From assembly GCF_027532185.1 (NCBI RefSeq), contig NZ_JAPZSV010000001.1:1-64000 (forward strand): a DNA stretch of 64,000 nucleotides. Direction: 5' to 3'. Shown piece by piece: positions 1 to 7,827 of this stretch. A program made the translations under genes and the position numbers. The first letter of the stretch is position 1, and each line of letters starts with the position of its first letter. The notes beneath the pieces were generated by a model. It was given only the letters and a program-made list of their open reading frames with translations, was not told the origin of the DNA and ran no database searches. This DNA comes from Hylemonella sp. Its GTDB lineage: Bacteria; Pseudomonadota; Gammaproteobacteria; Burkholderiales; Burkholderiaceae_C.

Positions 1-129
1 CGCGAGCATCGCAGGTTGCCCCGGCAAAGCCGGGGTCACAGACACCAGGGTCGCCTTCTTTTGCCTACTTTTCTTGGCGACGCAAGAAAAGTAGGTGCGC
101 CGCCGGGCGCACATCCCGGCCAAACCAAA
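1..129. repeat. Dispersed intergenic hairpin repeat, copy 1 (cut by window start)
   Basis: This stretch is nearly identical to 15880-16008. It contains a GC-rich hairpin (CCCCGGC / GCCGGGG around 19-35). It also contains a perfect 13-bp inverted repeat, CCTACTTTTCTTG at 64-76 and CAAGAAAAGTAGG at 83-95, with a GCGACG loop. No coding signal was seen. The rest of 1-188 holds nothing else recognisable. Repeats of this look are familiar between genes of Comamonadaceae genomes, but their function is unknown to me. Confidence 0.8.
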
Positions 130-188
130 CCGCCGGGGCGACACCCGGCAATGCCACGCAAATCACAGACTCCAACAAGAAGCCAGAA

Positions 189-647
189 TCAGAACTTCGA
201 ATCCGGAACATCGTCCTCCGGCCAATCTCGGATATACGCCTTGAGCATCTTGTTCTCAAAATTCTGCGCATCCACTACGGCCTTGGCCACGTCGTAGAAG
301 CTGATCACGCCCATGAGCATCTTCTTGTCCATCACGGGCATATAGCGCGCGTGGCGCTCCAGCATCATGCGGCGCACCTCGTCGAGCTCGGTCTCCATCG
401 TGCACGTCAGCGGCGCGTCGTCCATGGCGCTGCGCACGGTGGACGTGCCCACACTGCCCTTGTTCTTGACCACCTGCTGGATCACCTCGCGGAAGGTCAG
501 CATGCCGACGAGGTCACCGTGGTCCATGACCACGAGCGAGCCGATGTCCTTCTCCGACATCGCGTCCAGCGCCCTGGCCAGCGGCTCCTCGGGCGTGATG
601 GTGTAGAGGGTGTTGCCCTTGACGCGCAGGATGTCGCTGACTTTCAT
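189..647 (-). CDS. CBS domain pair protein
   Basis: The 152-residue protein begins MKVSDILRVKG and consists almost entirely of two CBS motifs, at about residues 5-65 and 70-130. It has no membrane segment and no catalytic domain. CBS pairs usually bind adenosyl ligands such as AMP, ATP or SAM and act as regulatory modules. Stand-alone pairs like this one are common in Burkholderiales, but their partners are unknown. The ATG at 647 is preceded by a GAGGAG ribosome binding site. Starting further upstream would add an unrelated 42-residue hydrophobic segment, so I reject that. The gene is divergent from metY, with about 124 bp between them for both promoters. Confidence 0.85.
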   Translation of the reverse strand: MKVSDILRVKGNTLYTITPEEPLARALDAMSEKDIGSLVVMDHGDLVGMLTFREVIQQVVKNKGSVGTSTVRSAMDDAPLTCTMETELDEVRRMMLERHARYMPVMDKKMLMGVISFYDVAKAVVDAQNFENKMLKAYIRDWPEDDVPDSKF

Positions 648-771
648 GGTGTGCTCCTCGTGACTCTTTATGGAGTCGAATATAGCCCACAATAAGACGT
701 AAACCCGCCATGGGTCAAGAGGACTTGCGACAGCTGTCGCGCCCGCACACACCAGAACAACGGAGACCACC

Positions 772-2073
772 ATGCCCGGCTATTCCGACCCCGGCTTCGA
801 CACCCTGGCCCTGCACGCCGGGGCCGCACCCGACCCCGCCACCGGCGCGCGCGCTGTGCCCATCCACCTCACGACCTCCTTCGTCTTCGAGTCCAGCGAA
901 CACGCCGCCTCGCTCTTCAACCTGGAGCGCGCAGGCCACGTCTACAGCCGCATCAGCAACCCCACCAATGCGGTCTTCGAGCAGCGCATGGCCGCGCTCG
1001 AAGGCGGCATCGGCGCGATTGCCGTGGCCAGCGGCCAGGCCGCGCTGCACCTGAGCATTGCCACCCTCATGGGCGCGGGCTCGCATATCGTGGCCAGCAC
1101 GGCGCTCTACGGCGGCAGCCAGAACCTGCTGCACTACACCCTGCGCCGCTTCGGCATTGAGACGACTTTCGTCAAGCCCGCCGACCTGGACGGCTGGCGG
1201 GCCGCGGTACGGCCGAACACCAAGCTCTTCTTCGGGGAGACCGTGGGCAACCCGGGCCTGGACGTGCTGGACATCCCGGCCGTCTCAGCCATCGCCCACG
1301 AGGCTGGCGTGCCCCTGCTGGTGGACTCCACCCTCACCTCGCCCTGGCTCATCAAGCCGTTCGAGCACGGCGCGGACTTGGTCTACCACTCGGCCACCAA
1401 ATTCCTCAGCGGCCACGGCACGGTGATTGGCGGCGTGGTGGTCGATGGCGGGTCGTTTGATTGGGAGGCCTCGGGCAGGTTCGCCGAGCTCAGCGCCCCT
1501 TACGAGGGCTTCCACAACATGGTCTTCACCGAGGAGTCCACCATCGGCGCTTTCCTGCTGCGTGCGCGCCGCGAGGGCCTGCGTGACTTCGGCGCCTGCA
1601 TGAGCCCGCACACGGCCTGGCTGATCCTACAGGGCCTGGAGACGCTGCCGCTGCGCATGGCGCGGCACATGAGCAACACCGAGAAGGTGGTGGCCTTCCT
1701 CGCCAGCCAGCCCTTCGTCTCGCGCGTGGGTCACCCGCTGCTGGAGAGCCACCCCAGCTACCAGCTGGCGCAAAAGCTGCTGCCGCGCGGCGCCGGTTCG
1801 GTCTTCAGCTTTGACCTCAAGGGCAGCCGCGAACAGGGCAAGAAGTTCATCGAGACGCTCAAGCTCTTCAGCCACCTGGCCAACGTCGGCGACTGCCGCA
1901 GCCTGGTGATCCACCCGGCCTCGACGACCCACTTCCGCATGAGCGATGAGGCCCTGGCTGGCGCCGGCATCGGGCCGGGCACGATCCGCCTGTCCATCGG
2001 TCTGGAAGACCCGGACGACCTGATTGACGACCTGAAACGGGCCCTCAAGGCTGCCGAGAAAGCGGGGGCCTGA
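772..2073 (+). CDS. metY: O-acetylhomoserine aminocarboxypropyltransferase (sulfhydrylase)
   Basis: This is a 433-residue enzyme of the Cys/Met metabolism PLP-dependent family. It should make homocysteine from O-acetylhomoserine and sulfide in the cytoplasm (direct sulfhydrylation route of methionine synthesis). The PLP lysine is K210 in the motif HSATKFLSGHGT. The N-terminal FDTLALHAG and the YSRISNPT segment are typical of the family. The length fits MetY (about 430) better than MetB or MetC (about 380-400), although MetZ-type O-succinylhomoserine enzymes are close relatives. The ATG at 772 follows a GGAG site. The next gene starts 2 bp after the stop, so the two are probably cotranscribed. 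Confidence 0.85.
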   Translation: MPGYSDPGFDTLALHAGAAPDPATGARAVPIHLTTSFVFESSEHAASLFNLERAGHVYSRISNPTNAVFEQRMAALEGGIGAIAVASGQAALHLSIATLMGAGSHIVASTALYGGSQNLLHYTLRRFGIETTFVKPADLDGWRAAVRPNTKLFFGETVGNPGLDVLDIPAVSAIAHEAGVPLLVDSTLTSPWLIKPFEHGADLVYHSATKFLSGHGTVIGGVVVDGGSFDWEASGRFAELSAPYEGFHNMVFTEESTIGAFLLRARREGLRDFGACMSPHTAWLILQGLETLPLRMARHMSNTEKVVAFLASQPFVSRVGHPLLESHPSYQLAQKLLPRGAGSVFSFDLKGSREQGKKFIETLKLFSHLANVGDCRSLVIHPASTTHFRMSDEALAGAGIGPGTIRLSIGLEDPDDLIDDLKRALKAAEKAGA

Positions 2074-2075
2074 TC

Positions 2076-2891
2076 ATGGAACTCACCGTCAACGGCGCCC
2101 GGACCTATTGCTACACCGGCGGCAAGCCCTTCGATGCCGCCAAGCCAACCGTCGTGATGATCCACGGTGTGCTCAACGACCACAGCGTCTGGATCCTGCA
2201 GAGCCGCTACCTGGCCCACCATGGCTGGAACGTACTGGCCGTGGACCTACCGGGCCACTGCCGCAGTGCGGGCGAGGCCCCGTCTTCCGTGGAAGAGGCA
2301 GCGGACTTCATCGCGGCGCTGCTCGACGCCGCAGGCGTACAACACGCCGCCCTCGTGGGCCACAGCTGGGGCTCGCTGATCGCACTGGAGACGGCCGGGC
2401 GACTGAAGGATCGGATCAGCCACCTCGTGCTTGTCGGCACGGCCTACCCGATGCAGGTCTCGCAAGCCCTGCTCGACGCCTCGCTCCATCAGCCTGAGCG
2501 GGCACTGAAGATGATCAATGTGTTTTCGCGCAGTACCCTGGCCGCCCCGCCCTCAGCCCTGGGTCCGGGCACCTGGGTCTACGGCGCCAGCCTGGCCCTG
2601 GGACGGCGCGTCCTGGCGAGCAACCGCCAGGTCAACGTCTTCCACCGCGGCTTCCTGGCCTGTGACCGCTACCGCCATGGCGAGGAGGCCCTGCGGGCCA
2701 TCACCTGCCCCGTGCTCTTCCTGCTGGGCGCCCAGGACCAGATGACGCTGGCCAAGAACGCCCAGGGCCTGATCGCGCTGGCGCGCGACAGCGGCAAGCG
2801 GGTCGAAGTGCGGTACCTGCCCGTGGGCCATCACCAGATGACGGAGGCTGCGGAGGAAACGCTGGCAGCCGTGCGAAACTTTCTGGGCTGA
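2076..2891 (+). CDS. Alpha/beta hydrolase
   Basis: This is a 271-residue protein of the alpha/beta-hydrolase fold. The nucleophile elbow GHSWGS carries S97. The acid is probably D221 (GAQDQMT) and the catalytic histidine H252 or H253 (PVGHHQM). The N-terminal MIHGVLNDHSVW contributes the oxyanion HG motif. There is no signal peptide, so it should be cytoplasmic. It follows metY by 2 bp and is probably translated with it. Homoserine O-acetyltransferase (MetX) also has this fold but is larger (about 370 residues), so I do not call it MetX. The substrate cannot be told from sequence; a small ester or a haloalkane-like compound is possible. Confidence 0.8.
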   Translation: MELTVNGARTYCYTGGKPFDAAKPTVVMIHGVLNDHSVWILQSRYLAHHGWNVLAVDLPGHCRSAGEAPSSVEEAADFIAALLDAAGVQHAALVGHSWGSLIALETAGRLKDRISHLVLVGTAYPMQVSQALLDASLHQPERALKMINVFSRSTLAAPPSALGPGTWVYGASLALGRRVLASNRQVNVFHRGFLACDRYRHGEEALRAITCPVLFLLGAQDQMTLAKNAQGLIALARDSGKRVEVRYLPVGHHQMTEAAEETLAAVRNFLG

Positions 2892-2902
2892 CGAGGTCCT
2901 GG

Positions 2903-3451
2903 TCAGAACCCGACGCGGCCCCACAGGAAGATGATGTTGCCGTAACCGGTTCCGCCGGGCAGGAAGGTGGCATTGATCGTGTAGCGCCCGTAGCTCAGCG
3001 AGGCGATCGGCAGCACACCGGGCAGGGGGGTGTAGTTACCGACATCGGCGCGCGCCGTCACGAGCACCGTGTAGCCTGCGCCGGCATGCCAACCCTGCGG
3101 CGGCCCCCAGATCCACTGGTAGCCATAGCCCAGCACGGGCTGGGCCTTGCTGTGGGAATCCAGGAACACCATGCCGTACCAGCCCTGCCAGTTCCCGTCC
3201 GCGTCGTAGCGGCTGCGTCCGTAGCCCAAGCCCCAGGAGTCCTCGCGGTAGCTGTCGATCTTTTCGCGCGTGTAGGCGTAGCGTAGGTGGTGAGCACGAA
3301 ACGGAAGGTAGACCTCGTCGCGCCCCTGGGTCCAGGTGTCGGACAGTTCACGACAGAGCTTGTCCCAGGTTCCCTGGCCCGGATCGCAGGCGGCCCGCGC
3401 GGGCAGCGCAAACGACAGACACAGCATCAGCACCGACAGATAGAAACGCAC
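2903..3451 (-). CDS. pagP: Lipid A palmitoyltransferase PagP
   Basis: The 182-residue protein has a signal peptide (MRFYLSVLMLCLSFALPARA). The mature part matches the eight-stranded PagP barrel along its whole length. Landmarks are the family-typical histidine segment (FRAHHLRYAYTREKI), the SRYDADGNWQGWYGMVF block, the VTARADVGNYTPLPGVLP block and a terminal aromatic (VGF). PagP sits in the outer membrane and moves palmitate from phospholipid to lipid A, which hardens the membrane against cationic peptides. The gene is convergent with the hydrolase (11 bp between stops). No PhoP box was seen upstream. Family assignment is firm; acyl chain length is not predictable. Confidence 0.88.
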   Translation of the reverse strand: MRFYLSVLMLCLSFALPARAACDPGQGTWDKLCRELSDTWTQGRDEVYLPFRAHHLRYAYTREKIDSYREDSWGLGYGRSRYDADGNWQGWYGMVFLDSHSKAQPVLGYGYQWIWGPPQGWHAGAGYTVLVTARADVGNYTPLPGVLPIASLSYGRYTINATFLPGGTGYGNIIFLWGRVGF

Positions 3452-3521
3452 GCAGGCTCCTCTGGCTACGGATCACACCGTAGCACAGAAGGGCCAGCCC
3501 GCGAGCGGGCAGAACGAATCT

Positions 3522-3917
3522 TTACTTGCCCGCGAGCAGGCGCGCCATGGCCTGATCGGCATCGGCCTTGAGCGGGCTGTTGGGGTAGGCCTTGGCAAAC
3601 TCGGCAAACGCCGCCTGGGCCTGCTCCTTCTGTTCGGCCTCAACCAGGCCCATGGCCTTCTGGAAGGCCGTGAGTTCGTCGGCGTCGATGGACTGGGGCT
3701 TGGCCTCCCCCTTCCAGTAGACGTCGCTGGCCTCGACCGCCGAGCCGCGCACCCCGCCCACGGCCGTGGTGGTGCCCAGCTTCTTCTGCGGTGTCATCTG
3801 CTCAATCTTCATGCGCAGGCGCTCCCAGAAACCGGACCAGGAATCGCCCGGGACGTTGACCTGGGCATGGGCCAGGGGCATGACAAGGGCAAACAGCAGG
3901 GGGATCAGCTTTTTCAT
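3522..3917 (-). CDS. Small periplasmic protein with TPR/YbgF-like tail
   Basis: This 131-residue protein has a clear signal peptide ending in PLAHAQ. The mature part begins with a short amphipathic stretch (SWSGFWERLRMKIEQM), followed by a linker. About 60 C-terminal residues have the pattern AFQKAMGLVEAEQKEQAQAAFAEF..YPNSPLKADAD, resembling one TPR helix pair of the YbgF/CpoB kind. I recognise no named family. It lies 98 bp downstream of the giant propeller protein on the same strand and may belong to that cassette. Confidence 0.65.
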   Translation of the reverse strand: MKKLIPLLFALVMPLAHAQVNVPGDSWSGFWERLRMKIEQMTPQKKLGTTTAVGGVRGSAVEASDVYWKGEAKPQSIDADELTAFQKAMGLVEAEQKEQAQAAFAEFAKAYPNSPLKADADQAMARLLAGK

Positions 3918-4015
3918 GGCACAGGACTCCGGGTGGGCACGACGCTCTTGCCGTGAAGTATCGGGTACGGCGAGCCGAAATCAAGCCCGCCGGCGACACG
4001 ACGCAGCCCGTTTGT

Positions 4016-7000
4016 CTACTTCTTCTCGCGCGCGGCCGCAGGGGCCGCCGGCCGCGCCCGGGTGGACGACAGGGTGTTCATAAGCTCCAGGCCCAGAGCC
4101 TTGTACTTGGCGGTGATCGCGGGATCGATCTTCTGCGCCTGGGCATAGGCCTCCTTGGCCTTGTCGACATTCTTGCCAGCCTTGTAGGCCTGGGCCAGGT
4201 TGACCAGGACCTCGGCATCCTTGGGATCGGCCTTGGCGGCATCGGCGTAGAACTTCTGGGCCTCGGCGTACTGGCTGTCGAGCATGTGCAGATTGCCCAG
4301 GTTGTTGAGCGCAGCGGCATTGCGCGGCTGGGTCTCGACCACCTTGCGGAAGTACTTGCGCGACTCGGCGCGGTCACCCTGGCGCGCCAGGATGATGCCC
4401 ACCTGCAGATGGGCGTCCATGTCGGACGGGTTCTTCTGGATAGCCTGGGTGTAATGGCGCGTCAGCGTCTGCGAGCTGATCTTGAGCACCGAGAGCAGGT
4501 CGCCTGGAAAATTGCGCTCGATCACCTGGCGCGTGACCTGCGGCGCGCGCCAGGGGTCGTCGGGCAGGCCCGCGGGCTTGAACTTCTCCCAGGCGGCGTG
4601 CACGTCGAAGATGGCAAAGCCTTCCTTGCCCTTTTCGCGGTAGTAGGTGGCCGCGCCGGTCTCCCAGGCCTTGATGAAGGACTTGCCGACCAGCGTCACC
4701 TCGACCGGAATCCAGAGCATGCCCTCGTGCGCGACGTACATATTGTCCATCGTGTAGCCATCGGCCGGCGCTTCCACCCCCGTGGCCAGCATCATGAGCA
4801 TGTGACCCGGCACCAGCAGCTTGCGGGTGGGAATCCCCAGGCTTTCCAGCGCCGCAGCGTACAGGGCCACGAGATCGTCGCAGTCGCCCGAACGGCGCTG
4901 CAGGGTCTCGCGCGGGTACTGGATGTAGTCCACGTAGTCGACCTTGTTGGACGTCACCTGGTAGGGATTGGTCGGGTCTTGCACATAGGTCACACCCAGC
5001 GCACCCAGGGTGTTGAACAGGGCCGCGGCCAGCTGGGTGGGCTCCTTGTTGGCGCCGAACTCCGAGGCCACGGACCGCGCGAAGTTGATCACCAGCGGAT
5101 CCTTGGGCGTGATGAACGCCGCATAGCGCTCGCGCTCGTCCCAGCTCATGCGATGCTTGTCGTAGATGTTCAGCGTCTTGATCTGGCTGTAGACCTTGGC
5201 TTGCCCATTCTCGAAATAGCCGGCCTCGATCTTGGCCTGCACCGGCGTGTCTTCGGTCAGCGTGAGGATGTTGTTGTTGAACACGGCCTTGAGCACGACT
5301 TCGCGGCTGGCCCCCGGGGCCAGCTCGGGGATGCGCTGCTCGGTCGGGAAATCCATGAAGTTGTTCAACACGAAGCTGACCTTGATGTCGTTCATGGGGT
5401 TGCGCGTGTTGTTCGTGAGCTTGATCGTGCCCACGCCGTCCTTCTCGTAGAGCTTGTAGCTGTTGGAGAAGACGTTGTGCAGATGGCTGGCGTCGATGTC
5501 CAGCGGCGCGCGAGTGTCGGCCTGGGTGCTGAACTGGACCGCCTGCTTCTCGGACTCGACGCCGTCGACGCTGCGCGCGCTCACGTACAGGGTGTAAGCG
5601 GTGCCGGCATTGAGGTTATCGCGCAGGAATTCGGCGCCGCCACTCTCGGCCAGCTTGCTGAACTTCTCGCCGTCCTTGGCGTAAAGCACATAGCCGGTGA
5701 CGAGCTTGGGATCGAGCGGCTTCCAGCTCAGGCGCACCCGTGAGGTCCCGGCCTCGGCCTTGAGCTCCTCCAGCGGCGGCGGTGTGTACTGCAACGCCGT
5801 GCCGCTCACGGCCCCGCTCGCCGGCCCTTCGCGGCCCTCGGCCGTGGCCGCCGCCACGCGGTAGTGGAAGCTCAGCCCGGGCTTGAGACCGCTGTCCACA
5901 AAGTCCGCGGTCTTGCTGCTGCCCACGGGCAGCCAGGGACCGGCCTCGCCTTCGGCACGGTAGATGCGGTACTGCTGCACATAGGCCAGGGGCGAGGCCG
6001 CCCAGCGCAGCGCCACGCCGTGCACCACGGGCTGGGCCACGAGCTGCTGTGGCGGTCGCGGGCGATACTGGGTGCTGAAGAGCTGCACACGCGACTCGCC
6101 GCGCTCGGCGATGAAAAAGCTGCTGGCGTCACGCGCGACGATGGCTTCGGCCTGGGCCAGCTCCCCCGCGGCATTGCCCGCGGTGCCGAAGCCGCGCAAC
6201 AGACGCCCCTCATGGCTGTAGACGCGCACGCGATCGGGCGAAAGCACAAAGACCTCTTCCTGCGTGGCCAGCAGGCCCACGGGATCGCGCAGGCGCTCTT
6301 CCTCGCGCGCCGGGTCGTTGCCGAACTCGCGCAAGGGTTCGCCTGCGGCCGAGTACACGGTGACGCTACCGCGGCTGGTGTCGAGCACGAAGAGCTGGTC
6401 CTTGTCGTCGATGGCCAGCGCCGAGGGACGGCCCAGACGATCTTTCAAGCCCTTGTCGATGAGCTTGAAGAAGACGCCATCGGGGCTGAAGCCCTGGATG
6501 CGGCCGTTACCGCTGTCGGCCACATAGACGCTGCCGTCGCTGGCGATGACGAAGTCATTGGGGCCGTCGAACTGGCCATTGCGGCTGCCGCTGCGGCCGA
6601 TGGTCAGCACCGCCTTGCCCTCGGCATCGAGCTTGTGCAGCCTGTCGTTGCTGCGCTCCAGCACCCAGAGCGCGCCCGCCTTGTCGTAGGCCACGGCCGT
6701 CGGCCGGATGCCCTTGAGCGGCAGCTCGGTGGTCTTGCCGCCCTGGTGGCGCAACAGAACGTCGCGGTCACGCGCCACGGCCACCAGCGTGTCCTTGCCG
6801 TCCCAGGCCAGGCGGCTGGCGGCCAGCGGCAGGCTCTGCTGCCAGCGCACCGAAGGCTGGCCGTTGGCGCCCGATGCAGACTGGGCCACCGCCGCAGCGC
6901 CGGTACGGAATTGATGGACCAGGCCGCGCTCACGGTCACCCACAAAGACCTGGCCGGCAGCCACCGCCAGCCCGGCCAAGCTCTGGAACTGACCCCGACC

Positions 7001-7813
7001 GTCGCCACGCGAACCGAAGAGGCCGGCCATGCGGCCCTGCCCGTCATAGCGCTGCACGGCATAGCCTTCGGCGTCGGCTACGAACACGCCATCGGGCGCG
7101 AGCTGCAGGGCCACGGGCTTGCCGTTCTTGGGCAGCAGGCGCAGATGGCGCCCGTCGGCGGCATAGACCTTGACCTGCGAGCGGTCGCTGAACAGGCCGC
7201 CCGCGTTGTCGAGCACATGGATCTGCCCGGCCGCGTCCACGGCCACGGCGATGGGCTTTTCCAGCTTGTAGGGCACCTTCTGCTCGTCCAGCGCCTTGTT
7301 GGCCGCCACGCTGTCGATGGGCAGGGTGTAGAGGAAGACGCCGTTGTCGCCGTAGAGCTGGATGCGGCGGTTGCCGGTGTCGGCCACATAGACGATGCCG
7401 CCAGCGTAGGCAATGCCCTGTGGCGAGGACAGGCCGCCTTCGCTGCTGCGGCTGCCGAACTGGCCCTTGTGCTTGCCGTCGCGGCCGTACATCACGACGC
7501 GGTTCTCGTCGCTGTCGAGCACATAGACCGTGTCCTCGGACACGGCCACTGACTCGGCCAGGCCCAGCAGCTTGCCGCCGCGCGCATCACGGGTCTGCAG
7601 GCTGAAGGCGGGCTGGCCCGTGCCGACGTCCAGCGCATCGACCTGGCCGCTCTTGCGCGCCACGTAAAGATGCTGGCTGTCCATACCCAGGAGCTTGCGG
7701 GTGTCGGCGGCAGGTATGGGCCGCACGTATTCGACCCGGGCCGGCGCACTGCCTTGCGCCAGGACAGTGCCCTGCAGCAGCAGGCCCAGGGCGGCGATGG
7801 TGATGAGACGCAT
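4016..7813 (-). CDS. Secreted beta-propeller / FN3 / transglutaminase-like / TPR protein
   Basis: This 1265-residue exported protein has signal peptide MRLITIAALGLLLQGTVLAQ. Domains in order are: NHL-like beta-propeller repeats (about 30-585, with recurring VYVADSGNGRIQ-type strands), two fibronectin type III domains (about 586-680 and 681-768), a beta-sandwich (about 768-870), a transglutaminase-like cysteine-protease fold (about 900-1070), and three or four TPRs (about 1120-1240). In the transglutaminase-like part, C977 sits in RRSGDCDDLVALY and the probable catalytic histidine in LVPGHMLMM. The ATG at 7813 has an AAGAGG site and lies 14 bp after the cyclase stop, so the two are cotranscribed. 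A longer start would overlap the cyclase. It probably works in the periplasm or at the surface in protein cross-linking, cleavage or scaffolding. Function is otherwise unknown. Confidence 0.8.
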   Translation of the reverse strand: MRLITIAALGLLLQGTVLAQGSAPARVEYVRPIPAADTRKLLGMDSQHLYVARKSGQVDALDVGTGQPAFSLQTRDARGGKLLGLAESVAVSEDTVYVLDSDENRVVMYGRDGKHKGQFGSRSSEGGLSSPQGIAYAGGIVYVADTGNRRIQLYGDNGVFLYTLPIDSVAANKALDEQKVPYKLEKPIAVAVDAAGQIHVLDNAGGLFSDRSQVKVYAADGRHLRLLPKNGKPVALQLAPDGVFVADAEGYAVQRYDGQGRMAGLFGSRGDGRGQFQSLAGLAVAAGQVFVGDRERGLVHQFRTGAAAVAQSASGANGQPSVRWQQSLPLAASRLAWDGKDTLVAVARDRDVLLRHQGGKTTELPLKGIRPTAVAYDKAGALWVLERSNDRLHKLDAEGKAVLTIGRSGSRNGQFDGPNDFVIASDGSVYVADSGNGRIQGFSPDGVFFKLIDKGLKDRLGRPSALAIDDKDQLFVLDTSRGSVTVYSAAGEPLREFGNDPAREEERLRDPVGLLATQEEVFVLSPDRVRVYSHEGRLLRGFGTAGNAAGELAQAEAIVARDASSFFIAERGESRVQLFSTQYRPRPPQQLVAQPVVHGVALRWAASPLAYVQQYRIYRAEGEAGPWLPVGSSKTADFVDSGLKPGLSFHYRVAAATAEGREGPASGAVSGTALQYTPPPLEELKAEAGTSRVRLSWKPLDPKLVTGYVLYAKDGEKFSKLAESGGAEFLRDNLNAGTAYTLYVSARSVDGVESEKQAVQFSTQADTRAPLDIDASHLHNVFSNSYKLYEKDGVGTIKLTNNTRNPMNDIKVSFVLNNFMDFPTEQRIPELAPGASREVVLKAVFNNNILTLTEDTPVQAKIEAGYFENGQAKVYSQIKTLNIYDKHRMSWDERERYAAFITPKDPLVINFARSVASEFGANKEPTQLAAALFNTLGALGVTYVQDPTNPYQVTSNKVDYVDYIQYPRETLQRRSGDCDDLVALYAAALESLGIPTRKLLVPGHMLMMLATGVEAPADGYTMDNMYVAHEGMLWIPVEVTLVGKSFIKAWETGAATYYREKGKEGFAIFDVHAAWEKFKPAGLPDDPWRAPQVTRQVIERNFPGDLLSVLKISSQTLTRHYTQAIQKNPSDMDAHLQVGIILARQGDRAESRKYFRKVVETQPRNAAALNNLGNLHMLDSQYAEAQKFYADAAKADPKDAEVLVNLAQAYKAGKNVDKAKEAYAQAQKIDPAITAKYKALGLELMNTLSSTRARPAAPAAAREKK

Positions 7814-7827
7814 GATGTCGGTCCTCT

